NCBI GenBank assembly: GCA_963169105.1
Contig: OY720633.1
Span: 144,171,200-144,235,199, forward strand
DNA length: 64,000 nucleotides
Direction: 5' to 3'
DNA from: Ceriagrion tenellum
Lineage: Eukaryota > Arthropoda > Insecta > Odonata > Coenagrionidae
In this document: one piece after another, positions 1 to 12,600 of the stretch
Layout of the letters: each line of letters opens with the position of its first letter
Numbering within the stretch: the first letter of the stretch is position 1
Notes under the pieces: model-generated
What the model saw: the letters and a program-made list of their open reading frames with translations, nothing else
What the model was told of the DNA's origin: nothing
Database searches by the model: none
Program-made: the position numbers and the translations under genes

Positions 1-2030
1 ATGAAAACACGACTGAAAAATTATAAAAGGACCTGCTAATAAGCCATAAATGGCTTTGCAGGACCATGAAGTTCGAAAGTTGATTAATAGTGTGCATTTT
101 ACATGATTTATATTATATTGCTTTTCTATGAGTTTGATTTTATATATAAGGTAATGAATTTGCACATTTTTTGTAAAGTCCATGTAATGTAATAAGTGTA
201 TTGTAATCTTAAGAAAAACACTCTTTTATAATTAGTCAAATGATTCATGAACCGATTTATATTATTTTTTGACATCTCGAATTTTATATATTCAGTTTCT
301 ATGGAGAACCATTCTTTCTAGTTATAAAATATTATTGCGTCTCTTTCATCACCTATTTACTCTGGATATTTTTACGTAGCATTTTTATGAACACATTCAA
401 ACTATATTGCAATACACATGAACCACGTGATCCGAAGGTTTGCAAAGGTCCAGGCAGAGATGGATTTGTCTTGGGATAGCTCAAATGCTTTTTAAAGAGC
501 GCGGCACGCATGGCAAGTATGGCAATGGTAATTAAAGGCTAAAAGAGAGGTTGGAATGATCCCAACTGGTGTCTTGCCGGAAGAGTATGCATGGTCCATC
601 GACAAACTAAGCTCTTTTTTAAATGGTGAGAGATGAGAATACGAAGTTTGTTTCCGCAAATTATTATAATGAATTTTGAATGGCCACTATTAGGAGTACA
701 TTAGTCCATTTGGTTGGTCAATTTCCTCGCGATGCCTATCTTATAGACAATAAAGGTTAATCTGATTACTCAATATAATATTTTAACTAAAGCATCTGCG
801 GTTTGTTTTGCCATTTCATAAAGTTATTTTGTTTTAGCGGAAAATTTTCATTTGGTCGTATTGCACGAATGTAGCAATTAGATTCGAAAAGATTTTTTCT
901 ATTTAATTTTAATCAATTGTGCATTTATTATGGTGGTTTTTATTGTTTCCTCTTATTTATTTCATTAAATTTAGGTAGAAAAAACCAGTCATATTGTACG
1001 GTCTTTCATATTTTATATATTTGGGAGTTTTACTACTGTTTACAGAATAATTGATGGGATGAGAATTCTACTGAACTCTGAAAATATTTCATCTTTCGTA
1101 TATTTTTCTTTCGTGGCACATAGTATAGGCCTAGAGCATAAAAATGTGAAATGCAATTTTAACAGTCTCATCCTACATTTTATCCAATCTCCATGGCTTT
1201 CACTCAGTGGTACACTTTTGTGAAAATCATTGTCACGAGTAAAGTGCTAAATAAATTTCTAATTTGTTGAGACTGAATATTAACTATTTGAATGTAATGA
1301 GCGAGATAGATATCAATAACTAATCAAACTCGACCTTACTCCAAATAAAAGGCTCATACGGCTGGTAAAGTTAATACAATATAAATTATCTACTGAGAGT
1401 AGGCCATTAAAATGGATATCGCCAAACATAATGTAGTTTCAGCATGGTATCTTTCGCCATGTTTGCCGTTTTATCTCCATTTGAGCAGTAACACGACTGC
1501 AGTACATGTTGGTTTTACTTCCAGAATGTCTGATCTTAAACAGTATTTTGGTTTTACCGAATAAAATAATTCAGTTTTCCAGATCAACTAATGTTTGATG
1601 TGCTTGCACAATTTTGCAGGGGTTTTTCAAAACTTGAATTTTGAATCACGTAAGCAAAGGGACATGTCTAAATAATCTACACACATCAACGCAAAATTCT
1701 GTATTATTTTTTAATGTCTCATTTCTTTAATATCAAAGCAATAACTAGATTTCAGACATATCGTGCCTTAATTTCATTCAAAATATATTCCTTCAACAGT
1801 AAAGCAATCTTGCTCTTCCTGATAATATAATTTTACGTTTCTGTTATTTTCCAACTAACAAGTTATGGCGACGTCGTAGATATCTTAAGAAATATTGATA
1901 TTTCATTGAATTTATACTACAACCTAATCTAAATGAAGGCCTAGCTGCGGGACGTACTTGAGGAAAATTATTTATAATTCCACGAATATATAATAAATTT
2001 TCTAGCTTTACTTGGTGGAACAACAATGCG
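1..2030. other. AT-rich stretch, no gene seen
   Basis: AT-rich sequence with no long open frame and no recognisable protein fragment, tRNA or terminal-repeat structure. Short open frames here are of the size expected by chance. Confidence 0.6.
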
Positions 2031-2155
2031 ATGCTTTTTAATAAATTCACCTTGTAATATTCCAAAATGTATTTATTACTCCGGGTCTCCGATCGACGAG
2101 GTTGGAGTAATAAATACCTTGTGGAATATTACAAAGTGAATTCATTTAAAATCAT
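2031..2155. repeat. Foldback hairpin, 52-bp arms
   Basis: The left arm (2031-2082) is the reverse complement of the right arm (2104-2155) with about 8 mismatches over 52 positions. The inner 43 bp carry only 4 mismatches. The loop is 21 nt (2083-2103) and is GC-richer than the arms. No coding potential and no clear target duplication is seen at the outer ends. This is what a miniature inverted-repeat (foldback) element or a long RNA hairpin looks like; the family is not recognised. Confidence 0.7.
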
Positions 2156-5100
2156 AATAATTCCACTAAAGATTTGAGATAAGTTTGGAGGCGCGTTAGT
2201 ATTAGCTTTGATGCTCAAGATTTCTTATGGTTATTCTTTCTTCTTATTTGGTTTCTTCTTTCTTTGCATTCTTCTATCATGATGTTCTTCAAATTTTACG
2301 TATATTTATATCATTAAAGACTGAGATATGGTTTATAAGGCGCGGGCAAGAAGAGGGTGGGACTCATTTGATTAATGCCGGTTCACCACCGGTGTTCCCT
2401 CGGTTATCCATCCTGGCGTAGGTGCGTAGGAATTTCTTGTGTGGGTGTAGCCGTAGGGAGAAGAGGGGATTGGAGAGATGAGGAGAGTTGCAAGGGATGG
2501 GATGAGGCCGTGTAATGGGGGCTGATGCGTGGGTGATGGGTGGCGGTCTCGTGGAAGCGCTGTGGGTTCCTACGGTTTCACTGAGCGGCGATAAATGATA
2601 ATCAGCGAGTTTGCAACAAATTGGGGTGAATTAGCAAATTGTTGTAATTACCACCAAAGAGTTAATTGAGATATCCATCAAGTAATTTTTAGCAGTGGGT
2701 TTTGGATATACTTACGATTCTGGATAGATTTTTGGCTCCTTTTTCTCATTGACCCTTCACATCCATCCATATAAGCATACAAATATGACATGTGCATCTA
2801 CTTTTTAACCTGCAAGGCACAAGAAGGGTGTTTGACTGGGGGAAATCATGCTATTACTTGTTTCCGTGCATTAATTCTCGTTTGTTACAATTGTTTAACT
2901 ATTTCATGAAGGCTGTGACATAAAAGCTAAGAAATTAGAAGCGTAGAAAAATGTGGAAATTAGAAACCAGCGTTTGTAATTGGCGTGTATTAAAATAACT
3001 GTCCATATTGTTCAAATGAAAAGTGTTCTATAATATTTGGAATGTAATTATTTAAAATAGTGTATACATTTTTTACCATCAAAAATAATTTTCATATATT
3101 TATTTTATTTATTCAATGCATTTCATTAACAGCACAGTTTATGTTGAGCATTGTATATTTCATTATTTTGTGCTGCCATGTTTTTATTTTATTTAATTCG
3201 GTAGTCATTAACATTGAGCAATCTTATTGCATATTGATTGAATATTATTGACTACTGCATAATTTTAAGCTACTTTAAAGTGACAAGAAGCAAAAAGTAA
3301 ACCCTTGCCTAATATTCCAAAAAAATTGTGAATTTTTGAAAAATCATGTGAATTTTAATGAATGTCTAAGATGAGTCTTAGAACATTCTAGCACACTCTA
3401 CAAAAATGCCTCTTGTTTCTTTTATACTGTGGAGCCTAGTCATGGTACTTCTCATGTCGCCTTTATACATTATTTGCACAGATTTATCTCAGACTGATAA
3501 GGCAAGCTTTATACTGGTATCCTAATTGTATCTGCCACTGTGATTGGTATGGTATAATATGTTTATACATAATTAATATAGTTTTGAAGATTTTATAGCC
3601 CCCACATGGATTTTATGATAATGAGATTGTATTGAATATTTGTGTGGTTCTCTATCCGCTTTTTCGCAGTTAATTAAATTACATAATTACGCATTATAAT
3701 GACAAATGAGACTACAGGGTGTTATTCACTACTTAATTTAAATCTAACTGATTATTGTATGTATATAATAGTAAGCTTTCACAAATGGGGAAGGATATTT
3801 GAACAACCATTTTAGGGATAGTCAGCCTTTTCATATAACTCGCTGGTTTTATATAATATTTATTGGAATCTATGTCCATATTTCCCTATATAATCCGTTC
3901 CTTTTCTCAATCTTTTATGAAATTTGCAGATTGATAGCAAAATAAAATTATCATGGCTGTTGTCGTATTTATCGCTGAACATTTTATGCTTGTAAATAAC
4001 TCTAACCAAACACCAAAAGACCTCTTCTGTTTCATGGATAACCAAGCCATTTTTTTTTCTTGATAAAACTTACGTGAACTTCGAGCCATTCGTATCGGTC
4101 GTTGAGCCATGCGGCGGTGCTGCAAAATGTCTCGTTAAAGTCCGCCTAGATCCCTCGTCTATCTTCTCTCCTTGAAGTTTGCCGAACTTTCACCCTTCCT
4201 TACCCGAGCGTTAATAACGAGCCCTGAAGGTTCAACTTAAATTACTTTTTATTCCTCTGTGATAATAGATGATAGATTTTAAATAGATCTACCCCTGGCA
4301 TTCGGAGCAAAACATATGCTCAGGAAATGTTTACATGATGTAGCTATTTTTCCACAGAAACAACTGGTACTTATGCAAAGAAAAAAGGAAAAACTATGGG
4401 TAGGTGTTGGTCTCTGTTTAATAAAAAAGGATATGCATTTAATATTTGTCATTTACTAACTTAAAAACATTCCGAACACTGTTAGAACTAGACATCACCT
4501 GGTGAGCGTATAAAGCTAACGTAAAATATTTTGAAATCAGAAGGAATACGGGCCATAAGAATGATGTGATCCTTATATTCGGTGTGCGAGTATATTATGT
4601 ATAGCTATGATGCCATTCGTTGCATAAATGTCTCTAAGGGAAACAAAAATATAAAAAAGCTATTCCACGTCAAAGTAAAATGCTTGATTTTCATTGGAAA
4701 GAGCTTCTTGTTTTACGTATATTGCATTTTGGAGAAAAAAAATCCTCCTTTGGCATTTATTTAGTTCTTAGTCCATCAAATGTTATAACATCAATATTAT
4801 TGGTTCAGCTAGGTAGGTAAAGGATTAATACCAAAATTTAATCATTTTAGGAGTTACTCCCTGCTTCAAAATGAATGCTAACTAAAAACTTAGACACCGT
4901 GCTGTATTCAAATTCACATTTCAAGTTGCACGTGCAACCAAATTCGACGAGTAGCGTTGCCGTACATAAAAATATAGCAGATTGATAGCAAAGTCATAGC
5001 GTGACTAATTCTTGCCGTATAAATGTATTTAATTACAGGGTCAATCTCTGGTCCAAAAACAATGAATTGTTGTGAATGAATGAATGAATGGTACACCTGT

Positions 5101-8100
5101 CGTTAAAATCTGCTTTGAAATTACCTATAATACCATTCATGATGTTACTTTAAAAATATTTTAACAACTATATTTAACAGTCAGCGTTGATTTTATTATG
5201 ACTATTACCGCTTTTCCAAATGACGTTATGTAATTTTTTGAGCTGCGCTATAACTGAAGCAATGAAACCATGTTTGAACATAAGAAATAATAGTACCACA
5301 GAATTTCATTGGCACGAGGTAACAAACTGAAATCTTAAATTTATCTGGTAAAACAAATTTGCGGACCGTCACTAGAGATTTAAACTTAACACGAGAAAGG
5401 TAGTACTGCAATAAACTCTGTTGCTTGGGATATAACTGAGAAAAATGGAATAGAATAAAATAAATTTTCTAACAAATTAAATCCCTATTTTTGTAATTCA
5501 TTTTATCCATTATAATGTAATGGTATATTTTATTTTCTTTAAATAGTTTTGTCTAATAATAATGAGAAATTAATGTACTATGCATGGTCCGAGGAGAGAG
5601 CCAATGCGAGAGTGAAATGCTTTGGACATACGTGATATCGCTGTCGCTGGAGTATTCATGGTGTTGTGACAGTTTCTTGCTGAAGAAACTTACGAGTAAC
5701 AGTTTCTCAGTCATGGTCTACTGCTGAAGACAGGTTTGAAACTCGAGCCCTTTCACTAAGTGCTTCACAACCGACTGTCCAAATTTACTCGCGTCTCGCG
5801 AGTACCAAGTGACAAGTCCCATTTGGTTCTGATATGCGTCAAAGTTAACTTTTATTTCACGACAGAGTACTTATCTCATGATAATAATTCATTTTTTAAA
5901 TGTATTGCATTGAAAATTAGTCTTACACAAGCTTTGTGAATAAAGTTCACTTTTTATGATATTGCTATCTTAGCCACCTTTATCTGGAGCTCTGCCCCAA
6001 ATCGACTTTTGGCGGAGACGAAGCTCTTGCGTTTTAACACACAAAGTTCTTAGACAAACTTTTTTCCAAAAAAAGCCCAAACCGAGCAGAATGAACCACA
6101 CCATCATTCCTTAGACAGAGTGCATAGCAATACATTCAGTTGACTTTATCGTCATGGGTGCTTTCTTTGCAAAATTATCACGTTGTACTAGAGAATAATT
6201 GCCCCAAACAGTTTAGGAAATTTGGCTATGGCTTCAAACTCACATAGCAGTGATATGAATTTACCAATAACAAACTTCTACTGCTGATCTTACTTGTCTA
6301 CGAATATGTTAAAATAAATATTTTCTTGTGCACAAGAAATACTTTCTTGTTCAATACCAAAATTGTAGGTGGCATATTTAGATGTGTTTATATTCTTTAT
6401 TATTTAAAATATCACAGATTAATTATTTAGTGCTCTTGGTGTTAAATAAGCAAGCTTGAAGATTGTAATTACTGAAAATCTTTAAGCAATTCTGTCGTAA
6501 ATGTAGCGATATATCACCTAACATCGTATTTTACATTCCCTATATGAACTTCTTATCTTTGCAAGCAGTACATTTCAGATATTCTTAGCCATACTCTTAC
6601 ATCAACCTTTGATATCTTAATGAATATAATATTGTTAACTTCCTGATCGACGTCTTCTGTGGGATCTGTTGTATGTACCAAGCGACAAGGTAGGAAGTAA
6701 TCCCTCATATTCTTTAGTAAAAATTACTTACTTAAAAGATTGAATATGCCATTATTCTATAATGTTATGAAAATTGTCACCATAACCTTGCAGTTATCAA
6801 AATTGCTTCAATTAATTAGTTTTATGGACACATGTGGGAAAGCGTGATGAGTTAATGAGAATTATGAAACGTTTTCTCAGTTATCTATATTAACTGAACA
6901 CCTAATGAAGCCGGGGTTTTTACTTAGAGGGCTGCAATTATTGAAGTACCGAAGGATAATAATTGTAATGTGATCATTAGCGTGGAAGTATTTTTGTTCC
7001 GGTACTGACAAATACCTACGCCTCACGACTCCTAGTCGGTCGTAACTCCTTCAATGCCGATTCTCGCTTAGCATTCAAGTTTTGTATGGTTGCTTGCATC
7101 AACGGCGTAAGGCACTACGCTTCCCGCAGAATTGCAGGAATGGAAAGTTGAACGAAGGCCGCTAACCAACCAGGAATAAAATTCTAGGTCAGTCGGAGAC
7201 CACAATAAACCTATCACTAGCATCTTATGTTACGACATGAGCAGAATTGTGTAGATAACTTGTGTGATATCATACTTCATCCATACATTATATTCTCCTT
7301 GGAAAGAACTCCAACGTTCAATTCAATTAAGCGAAGTATTTTGGGGCCTTAGAAATAAAAATGTCACAAAAGAAACCAGAAATAGACCATGATTATTATT
7401 CCAGGACTCACTGATAACTATTTAATGACTACTATTTTAGTCCTCATAATTCATTTACTTCGCGTGAAGTTAATTGGAAAGATATTTACATTGAAATACA
7501 AATAAATTTGTCTATAAGCCATATTGAAATTTGTTGCAAATAGAGGGCAGGTGATGGTTTGATGATTTTGGCGCAGCGAGAATTTTTTTATTTTAGCAGC
7601 TTCGAGAAAATATATGAGACTCTTATTTTTTAAGAAATGTTCTGATTACTCTTATTATTTTGCCATTGTTTTTTCGAAAAAAAATAGTCCTTGTAAGTTA
7701 AAATATCACGGCATAATCCCTTGACAATTCCTGTTGAAGCTTGTTTCCAAAATTACCGATAGCAGATAGAATTACAGATTACAGATAGTGATGTGTCGAA
7801 AATATTTGTAAACGTGTTAACTTTAGTGAAGCTTCTTTCAAATTTAACGGAGAGAAAATATCTGAGGCCATCTCATTACATTTCACTTGGAATGCACAGG
7901 CACAACATGTTAAAAACGCGGTGTATGGTCAACGGCGAGAGGGTTATTTCATATTAAAGCGTATATATAATTGTGAATTTTTACAATTCAACTTTTTAAT
8001 GGAATTCACCAAATGACTCGATATTCGAACTCGGGGGAAGTATACATCCATACCTAGTGCTAAAAGTTATGCCCAAATATTGAAAGAAATGTACACAACT

Positions 8101-8600
8101 CATACAGTTTAAATTGCTCTACAGAGAGTAAAATATGTAAATACTGTAAATGTGTGACCATCTGGTCATATGTCAATTACCATTTATGTATATTGAGCGC
8201 CAAAAATCGCAAATATCCTCAAAGAACACCTTCTATAGCTGTAATGGTTTTCATTTCTAATAATAATATCACGGAGAAAATTTTTTGTGACAAGTAGCTT
8301 TTACGTGTAATCTTATCACCAATAATGCCTGCTACAGAAATCAATCGTTTTTCTCGATAATTTAAAATACTAGTAACGTATTTGATCAGAAAATGAATCA
8401 ATGTTCAGAGTTATATCATCAATTGATTTTCCAAAATTGGCTATTAATCAAGGAACGAAATTAAAATTCTGTTCCCCAATTCCCAAAATTTCCTGATGTA
8501 ACTACTAAGATTAATTAATGAATTCCTCTGAAGCGGATGGGATTCTCGCCGCTTCAATTAACCATTTAGCTTTTCTTTTTCCTCTCATTTGTCGTGGTCC
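2156..8600. other. Long geneless stretch
   Basis: Mostly AT-rich, with no recognised coding sequence. Local oddities are a GC-richer patch at about 2,335-2,610, a short TGAA microsatellite at about 5,072-5,090, and somewhat GC-richer patches near 5,590-5,830 and 6,990-7,220. If the 8,710 exon is real, part of this region may be its upstream intron. I could not identify upstream exons by eye. Confidence 0.5.
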
Positions 8601-8603
8601 ACT

Positions 8604-8709
8604 CTAACATTTTCTTCTTTGTCTCTCTTTCTCCGACTCCCTCGACTGCTTCCCACACCTCGTTACATTTGTTGCCTTCTCCCACCCTCCCGTGTTCCCA
8701 CTCAACCAG
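8604..8709 (+). promoter_or_regulatory. Probable 3' splice site (branch-point-like site, pyrimidine tract, CAG)
   Basis: A CTAAC branch-point-like motif at 8604-8608 is followed by roughly 100 nt of strongly pyrimidine-rich sequence with no AG dinucleotide until the CAG at 8707-8709. This AG-exclusion zone is the classical form of a spliceosomal acceptor. It sits exactly where AT-rich DNA changes to the GC-rich open frame that starts at 8710. The branch-to-acceptor distance is on the long side, so the true branch site could lie further downstream. Confidence 0.6.
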
Positions 8710-9657
8710 TTCCGCTCCGCGTGGCACAAGCTGCTCCGAGTCCGCGCCATCTCGGAGACGTCGCAGGAAGTAGGCGGCGAGCACACGGCCATGCTGAGCC
8801 CGTCCCACTACATGTCGCACACGCTCCTCGAGGGCGGCGCTGGCGGCAACGCCGCGACTGGAACCACTTCCGCATCCGGGGTCCTCATCTACAACTCCTC
8901 CAACTCGCCGTCCAAGGGCGGCGGGGGCGGAGCGGTCAAGAGGAGGCCCCCCCTGGCGGCGGGGGCGAACGGCGAGGCGACCAGGCCCTCGCCGCTGGCC
9001 AGCCACCGCACCACCAAGATCTCGGACGCGGTCCCCGAGGAGGACAAGGGATCGGACGATCAGGAGGAGGAAGGTGGTGAAGAGGAAGGCGGGGAGAGGA
9101 AGAAGACGCCGGAGGAGAAAACCGTAGCCCCCGGTGTCGGTGAGGAGGAGAAAGACATAGCGCCCTCGACGACCAAGGACGGCGGAGTCCCGAGGGAAGT
9201 GGTCACGTCTAACGGGAACGGTTGTCCGGAGACGAGGCTTCCGGGGGGCAGTGGCGGCGGCGCCGCCCCCACGGAAGTCCAAGAGGGCGGCGTGAGGGCC
9301 GCGGGTAAGGGTAAGAGACTGAGGGGCGGGGGGTTTCCGCGGGGCAAGGGGAGGAAAGTGACCAGTTGGCTCAGCGGGGAAGCTCTAAGGGGGCCGCGCA
9401 GGAGTTCCTCTGGTGCGAGCAGAGGACAGTCGGGTGAAGGGAACAGGGGTCGAAGCAAGGGGAGGCAGTTCCTCGGGGGAGTTAGGAGGGGGAAGGGTGG
9501 CGGGGGTGCGGAAGGGGGGAGCGTGGCGAAAGAGGGGTGCGGAGGTGGAGGGGAGGGCGAGGAGGAGGACGTTGAGATGAAAACGCTGTCTGTCAAGGAG
9601 GCCCCCGTCGACGCCGCCGACGGCGTTTGCGGAATGGCCGACGTGGTGGCGGTGTGA
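8710..9657 (+). CDS. Probable terminal coding exon of a host gene, low-complexity C-terminus
   Basis: An open frame of about 315 codons runs from the predicted acceptor in phase 0 to a TGA at 9655-9657, inside a GC-rich island in otherwise AT-rich DNA. The first residues read FRSAWHKLLR, an amphipathic basic segment like helix 8 after TM7 of class A G-protein-coupled receptors. That would make the rest a cytoplasmic tail, but this is inference from one short motif. The remainder is low complexity: glycine-rich runs (about 45-110), a Glu-rich acidic stretch (about 115-150), a basic Gly/Arg/Lys segment (about 195-270), then a Glu-rich end. Both strands are open across much of this island because it is GC-rich, so length alone is weak support; the splice site and the sharp composition boundary carry the call. 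Upstream exons are not identified. Confidence 0.45.
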   Translation, partial: FRSAWHKLLRVRAISETSQEVGGEHTAMLSPSHYMSHTLLEGGAGGNAATGTTSASGVLIYNSSNSPSKGGGGGAVKRRPPLAAGANGEATRPSPLASHRTTKISDAVPEEDKGSDDQEEEGGEEEGGERKKTPEEKTVAPGVGEEEKDIAPSTTKDGGVPREVVTSNGNGCPETRLPGGSGGGAAPTEVQEGGVRAAGKGKRLRGGGFPRGKGRKVTSWLSGEALRGPRRSSSGASRGQSGEGNRGRSKGRQFLGGVRRGKGGGGAEGGSVAKEGCGGGGEGEEEDVEMKTLSVKEAPVDAADGVCGMADVVAV

Positions 9658-12600
9658 TTTGTGTGATGGCTATCGAGGGTGATGAGTGAGTCAATTATCT
9701 GGGTACACCGGTAGGGATGATCGCTCTGGGTCACGCCGAGCATGCAACATGTTAAGTGGAGCAGCGGTTCAGTGTGCGCTTCTCCCACGGAAGCATTCGA
9801 TCGTTCGTCATTGAGTGATGTGAGATCCAATGTTGCCATATTTCACACCACTCCGGCCTTGGCTTAAGGAGTACCAAATTCATTGGGATATAATGTGGCA
9901 ACATTATGAGCAGTTTCCAATGGAAGCTATGGTTTGCAGTGTTCCATAATTACTTCTCAGTTCCCGAAACGCTGTGATAACTAGCGCATGCAAAAATTAA
10001 AGATGATTTCATGGTTTCATGAAAATATCTCATGCTACTTACCCACCCGATATTTCCAGTGTGATGCGTAACACATTCGAACACGGTGTAAAGAATTGAA
10101 AACATGTAGTCGACATGCGATATCAATGATGGACGAAAATGTTCAAGATCTCCGATTGATCAGGGTCTCCTGGGTGTAGCTTTCGACAAATAAGCTTCCA
10201 GCACGTAAGATGGAAATCCAACGAAGCCAATATTACCCGATATAATTGTTGACTTGGCATGTGATAATCATGTAACGTTTTGAGAATTGAACCTCAGGAT
10301 CTGTGAGTGTGCCCTAGTTTGAATCTCGTTAAGTCCACGTAGTCTTTTTACATGTGGATATATGACCATATCGTTGTGAGCAGCGACAACGATCTTCGAG
10401 TGAATTATGGAAATTCCTCTTGCTTATAAGTTGGCAACGGTGTGAAAATGGAAATTTGCCTTGTGTGTTGTTGGTCGACATTGTTTGAGCGTTTCCGAAT
10501 GTTTTCCAGAGCTTTGATGTATTTTTTGAATCAGCCGTTTCTGTGAGTAACCAGCTGCATGGATAGACCCTATCGTCCTCTTGGGCTATCGTAGCGCTGG
10601 TAAGGAGGAAGTGTGAGTGGTGAAATATATATTGTTTGTGGCAGTGGTACGTTCATCATTTTCTGTCCAATGTGTGAATTGATATTAATATGGCTTGTGA
10701 AGATTAATTTTTCAAGGATAAAATTTCATTCTTGAAAGGCATTTAATGTGAATGCGATGTTTGTATTGTTTGTGGATATACAAAGAGGCATGAAATGTAA
10801 AATATCCATATATTTCTGTGGGGAAAATTATAAATCAACGGAAGATAGACTTTCCGTTTCAGCGAATATATAACTTCCCTGGTATGGGAACAGAATTTTA
10901 TCTAATCATGTTAATATTTAAATGAAACGTGCATTTATGATAGGAACGACGCTATTTAAAATATCCCTAAAATCAACTGTGAATTTAATATCCGTTTGAT
11001 AAGCCATGCTTAAACCTAAACTCATGAAAATTTGAAGCATATCCTCAATATTAATCCGAATGTTATTTTATGTATCTTGACTAGATTATAAAAGTAACTG
11101 TTTTATCCTCATGCTTATGCTGTATTATTTATCAGCCGTGCTTAAATATACTTTTGCATATTGCATTCAAGTGTGATAGATCTCCAATATTTTGAGCAGC
11201 ACAGGGGGATATTTTACGATACGATAAATGAGTAAAGGTTCTTTATAAATATTTTAATGACCCACTCAAGATAACTTCCAAGTACCCAATCTGATTTTTA
11301 AATGAAAATAAAACTGAAATTGCTTTCAGGACCCCCTGTTTCTCCAGTCGTGCTACAAGCTTATACAAAACGTTCATTAAATTGTAGAAATCGATCGTTT
11401 AATCGGCTAAACTAACCTCGACAACTCTCTGAACAACATCGGAAAAATATGCAGTTTTATGAATTTTCGCTGGTAGTGCCACATAATAACATACAATGCG
11501 TATAACTGCGGCATCCTTATTAATATTGATTAATCTTTCCAAGAGGTACTTTAAAGATTATATCAAAGCATTTCCTGGAAATCAATTTAGTATCATCCTG
11601 TAATTTCCACGTTATTATGCTTTTAGATTCATGCGTGTTGGCATTGGTCCGTGGCACACTGTCAAATTGTAGGCTTTAGAAATATATAGAACGTATATGG
11701 ATACAGAAAAAAAGATAGCGATGAAATTATTTTTTATTCATCGCGAGAAGTATCATGAATATTTTTCAAGGTAATAAACTAAACGGATTAGTAACTAAAA
11801 TAAGAAAAATTTATATTCAAATTTGTACGTTTAATAATGTTTTGTGTAAATGATATATGCAAGGTTTGCGAAGTAGATACGATATCTTGTGTGTTGCTCA
11901 GGAAAACAGGGTAATGGCTTCTTAAATTTGAGATGTACTTTGGGGGAAAATACGGCATTAAATACGGCTCCTTATGAAAGGCTAACTGCTTGTGCCCAGA
12001 AGGCAGTTTTTTATCAATTCAACTCCCTCTTAAAAATGATATTTCATCTAATACTTTCACACGTGTGCTAATAAAGCACGTTTTATTTTATGTAAGGGAC
12101 CAAGAGCAATATATGCTTGACCTTCCCTTTTCATCAAAATTGTTTACGTTTATTGTTTTCATTCCTAATCTTCTATAATTCTTGACAGATTAATTTACAA
12201 CGTGTAAAACTTCATTAGGCTATTACTCTTGGCCTTTTTTATTTTTGTTTAACTTAGCAAAAAAATTATCCAACTTGTGCCTAATGTTTACTTTTATATT
12301 TTAATGACATATAATTTCATTTTACCAAACAATAAATACATAATATAATTACTCCCTTTCCTTAAAATTTAGTTTAAAGTCGCAATTTCTGGATAAGTTT
12401 ACTTTTATGAAAGTGTGCCGTCCATAACCTGGCACTAAAAATAAAAGTCGCGTGTTCTTCATGAATTTGAAATGTTTTATTGAGGATTTTTATTAGTTTA
12501 AAGTCAGTTTATTCAGTTGCTGTAAATGATATGCAATGAAATAAGCAAATAAATTATTTTTTACATGGTATTGCTAACACACGTGAAATGAAATGTATGA

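Noticed and set aside
8566..9839. Minus-strand open frames of 238 and 259 codons opposite the GC island
   Set aside because: GC-rich DNA leaves all frames open; they show proline/serine-rich composition mirroring the + strand repeats and have no splice or start context as good as the + strand exon.
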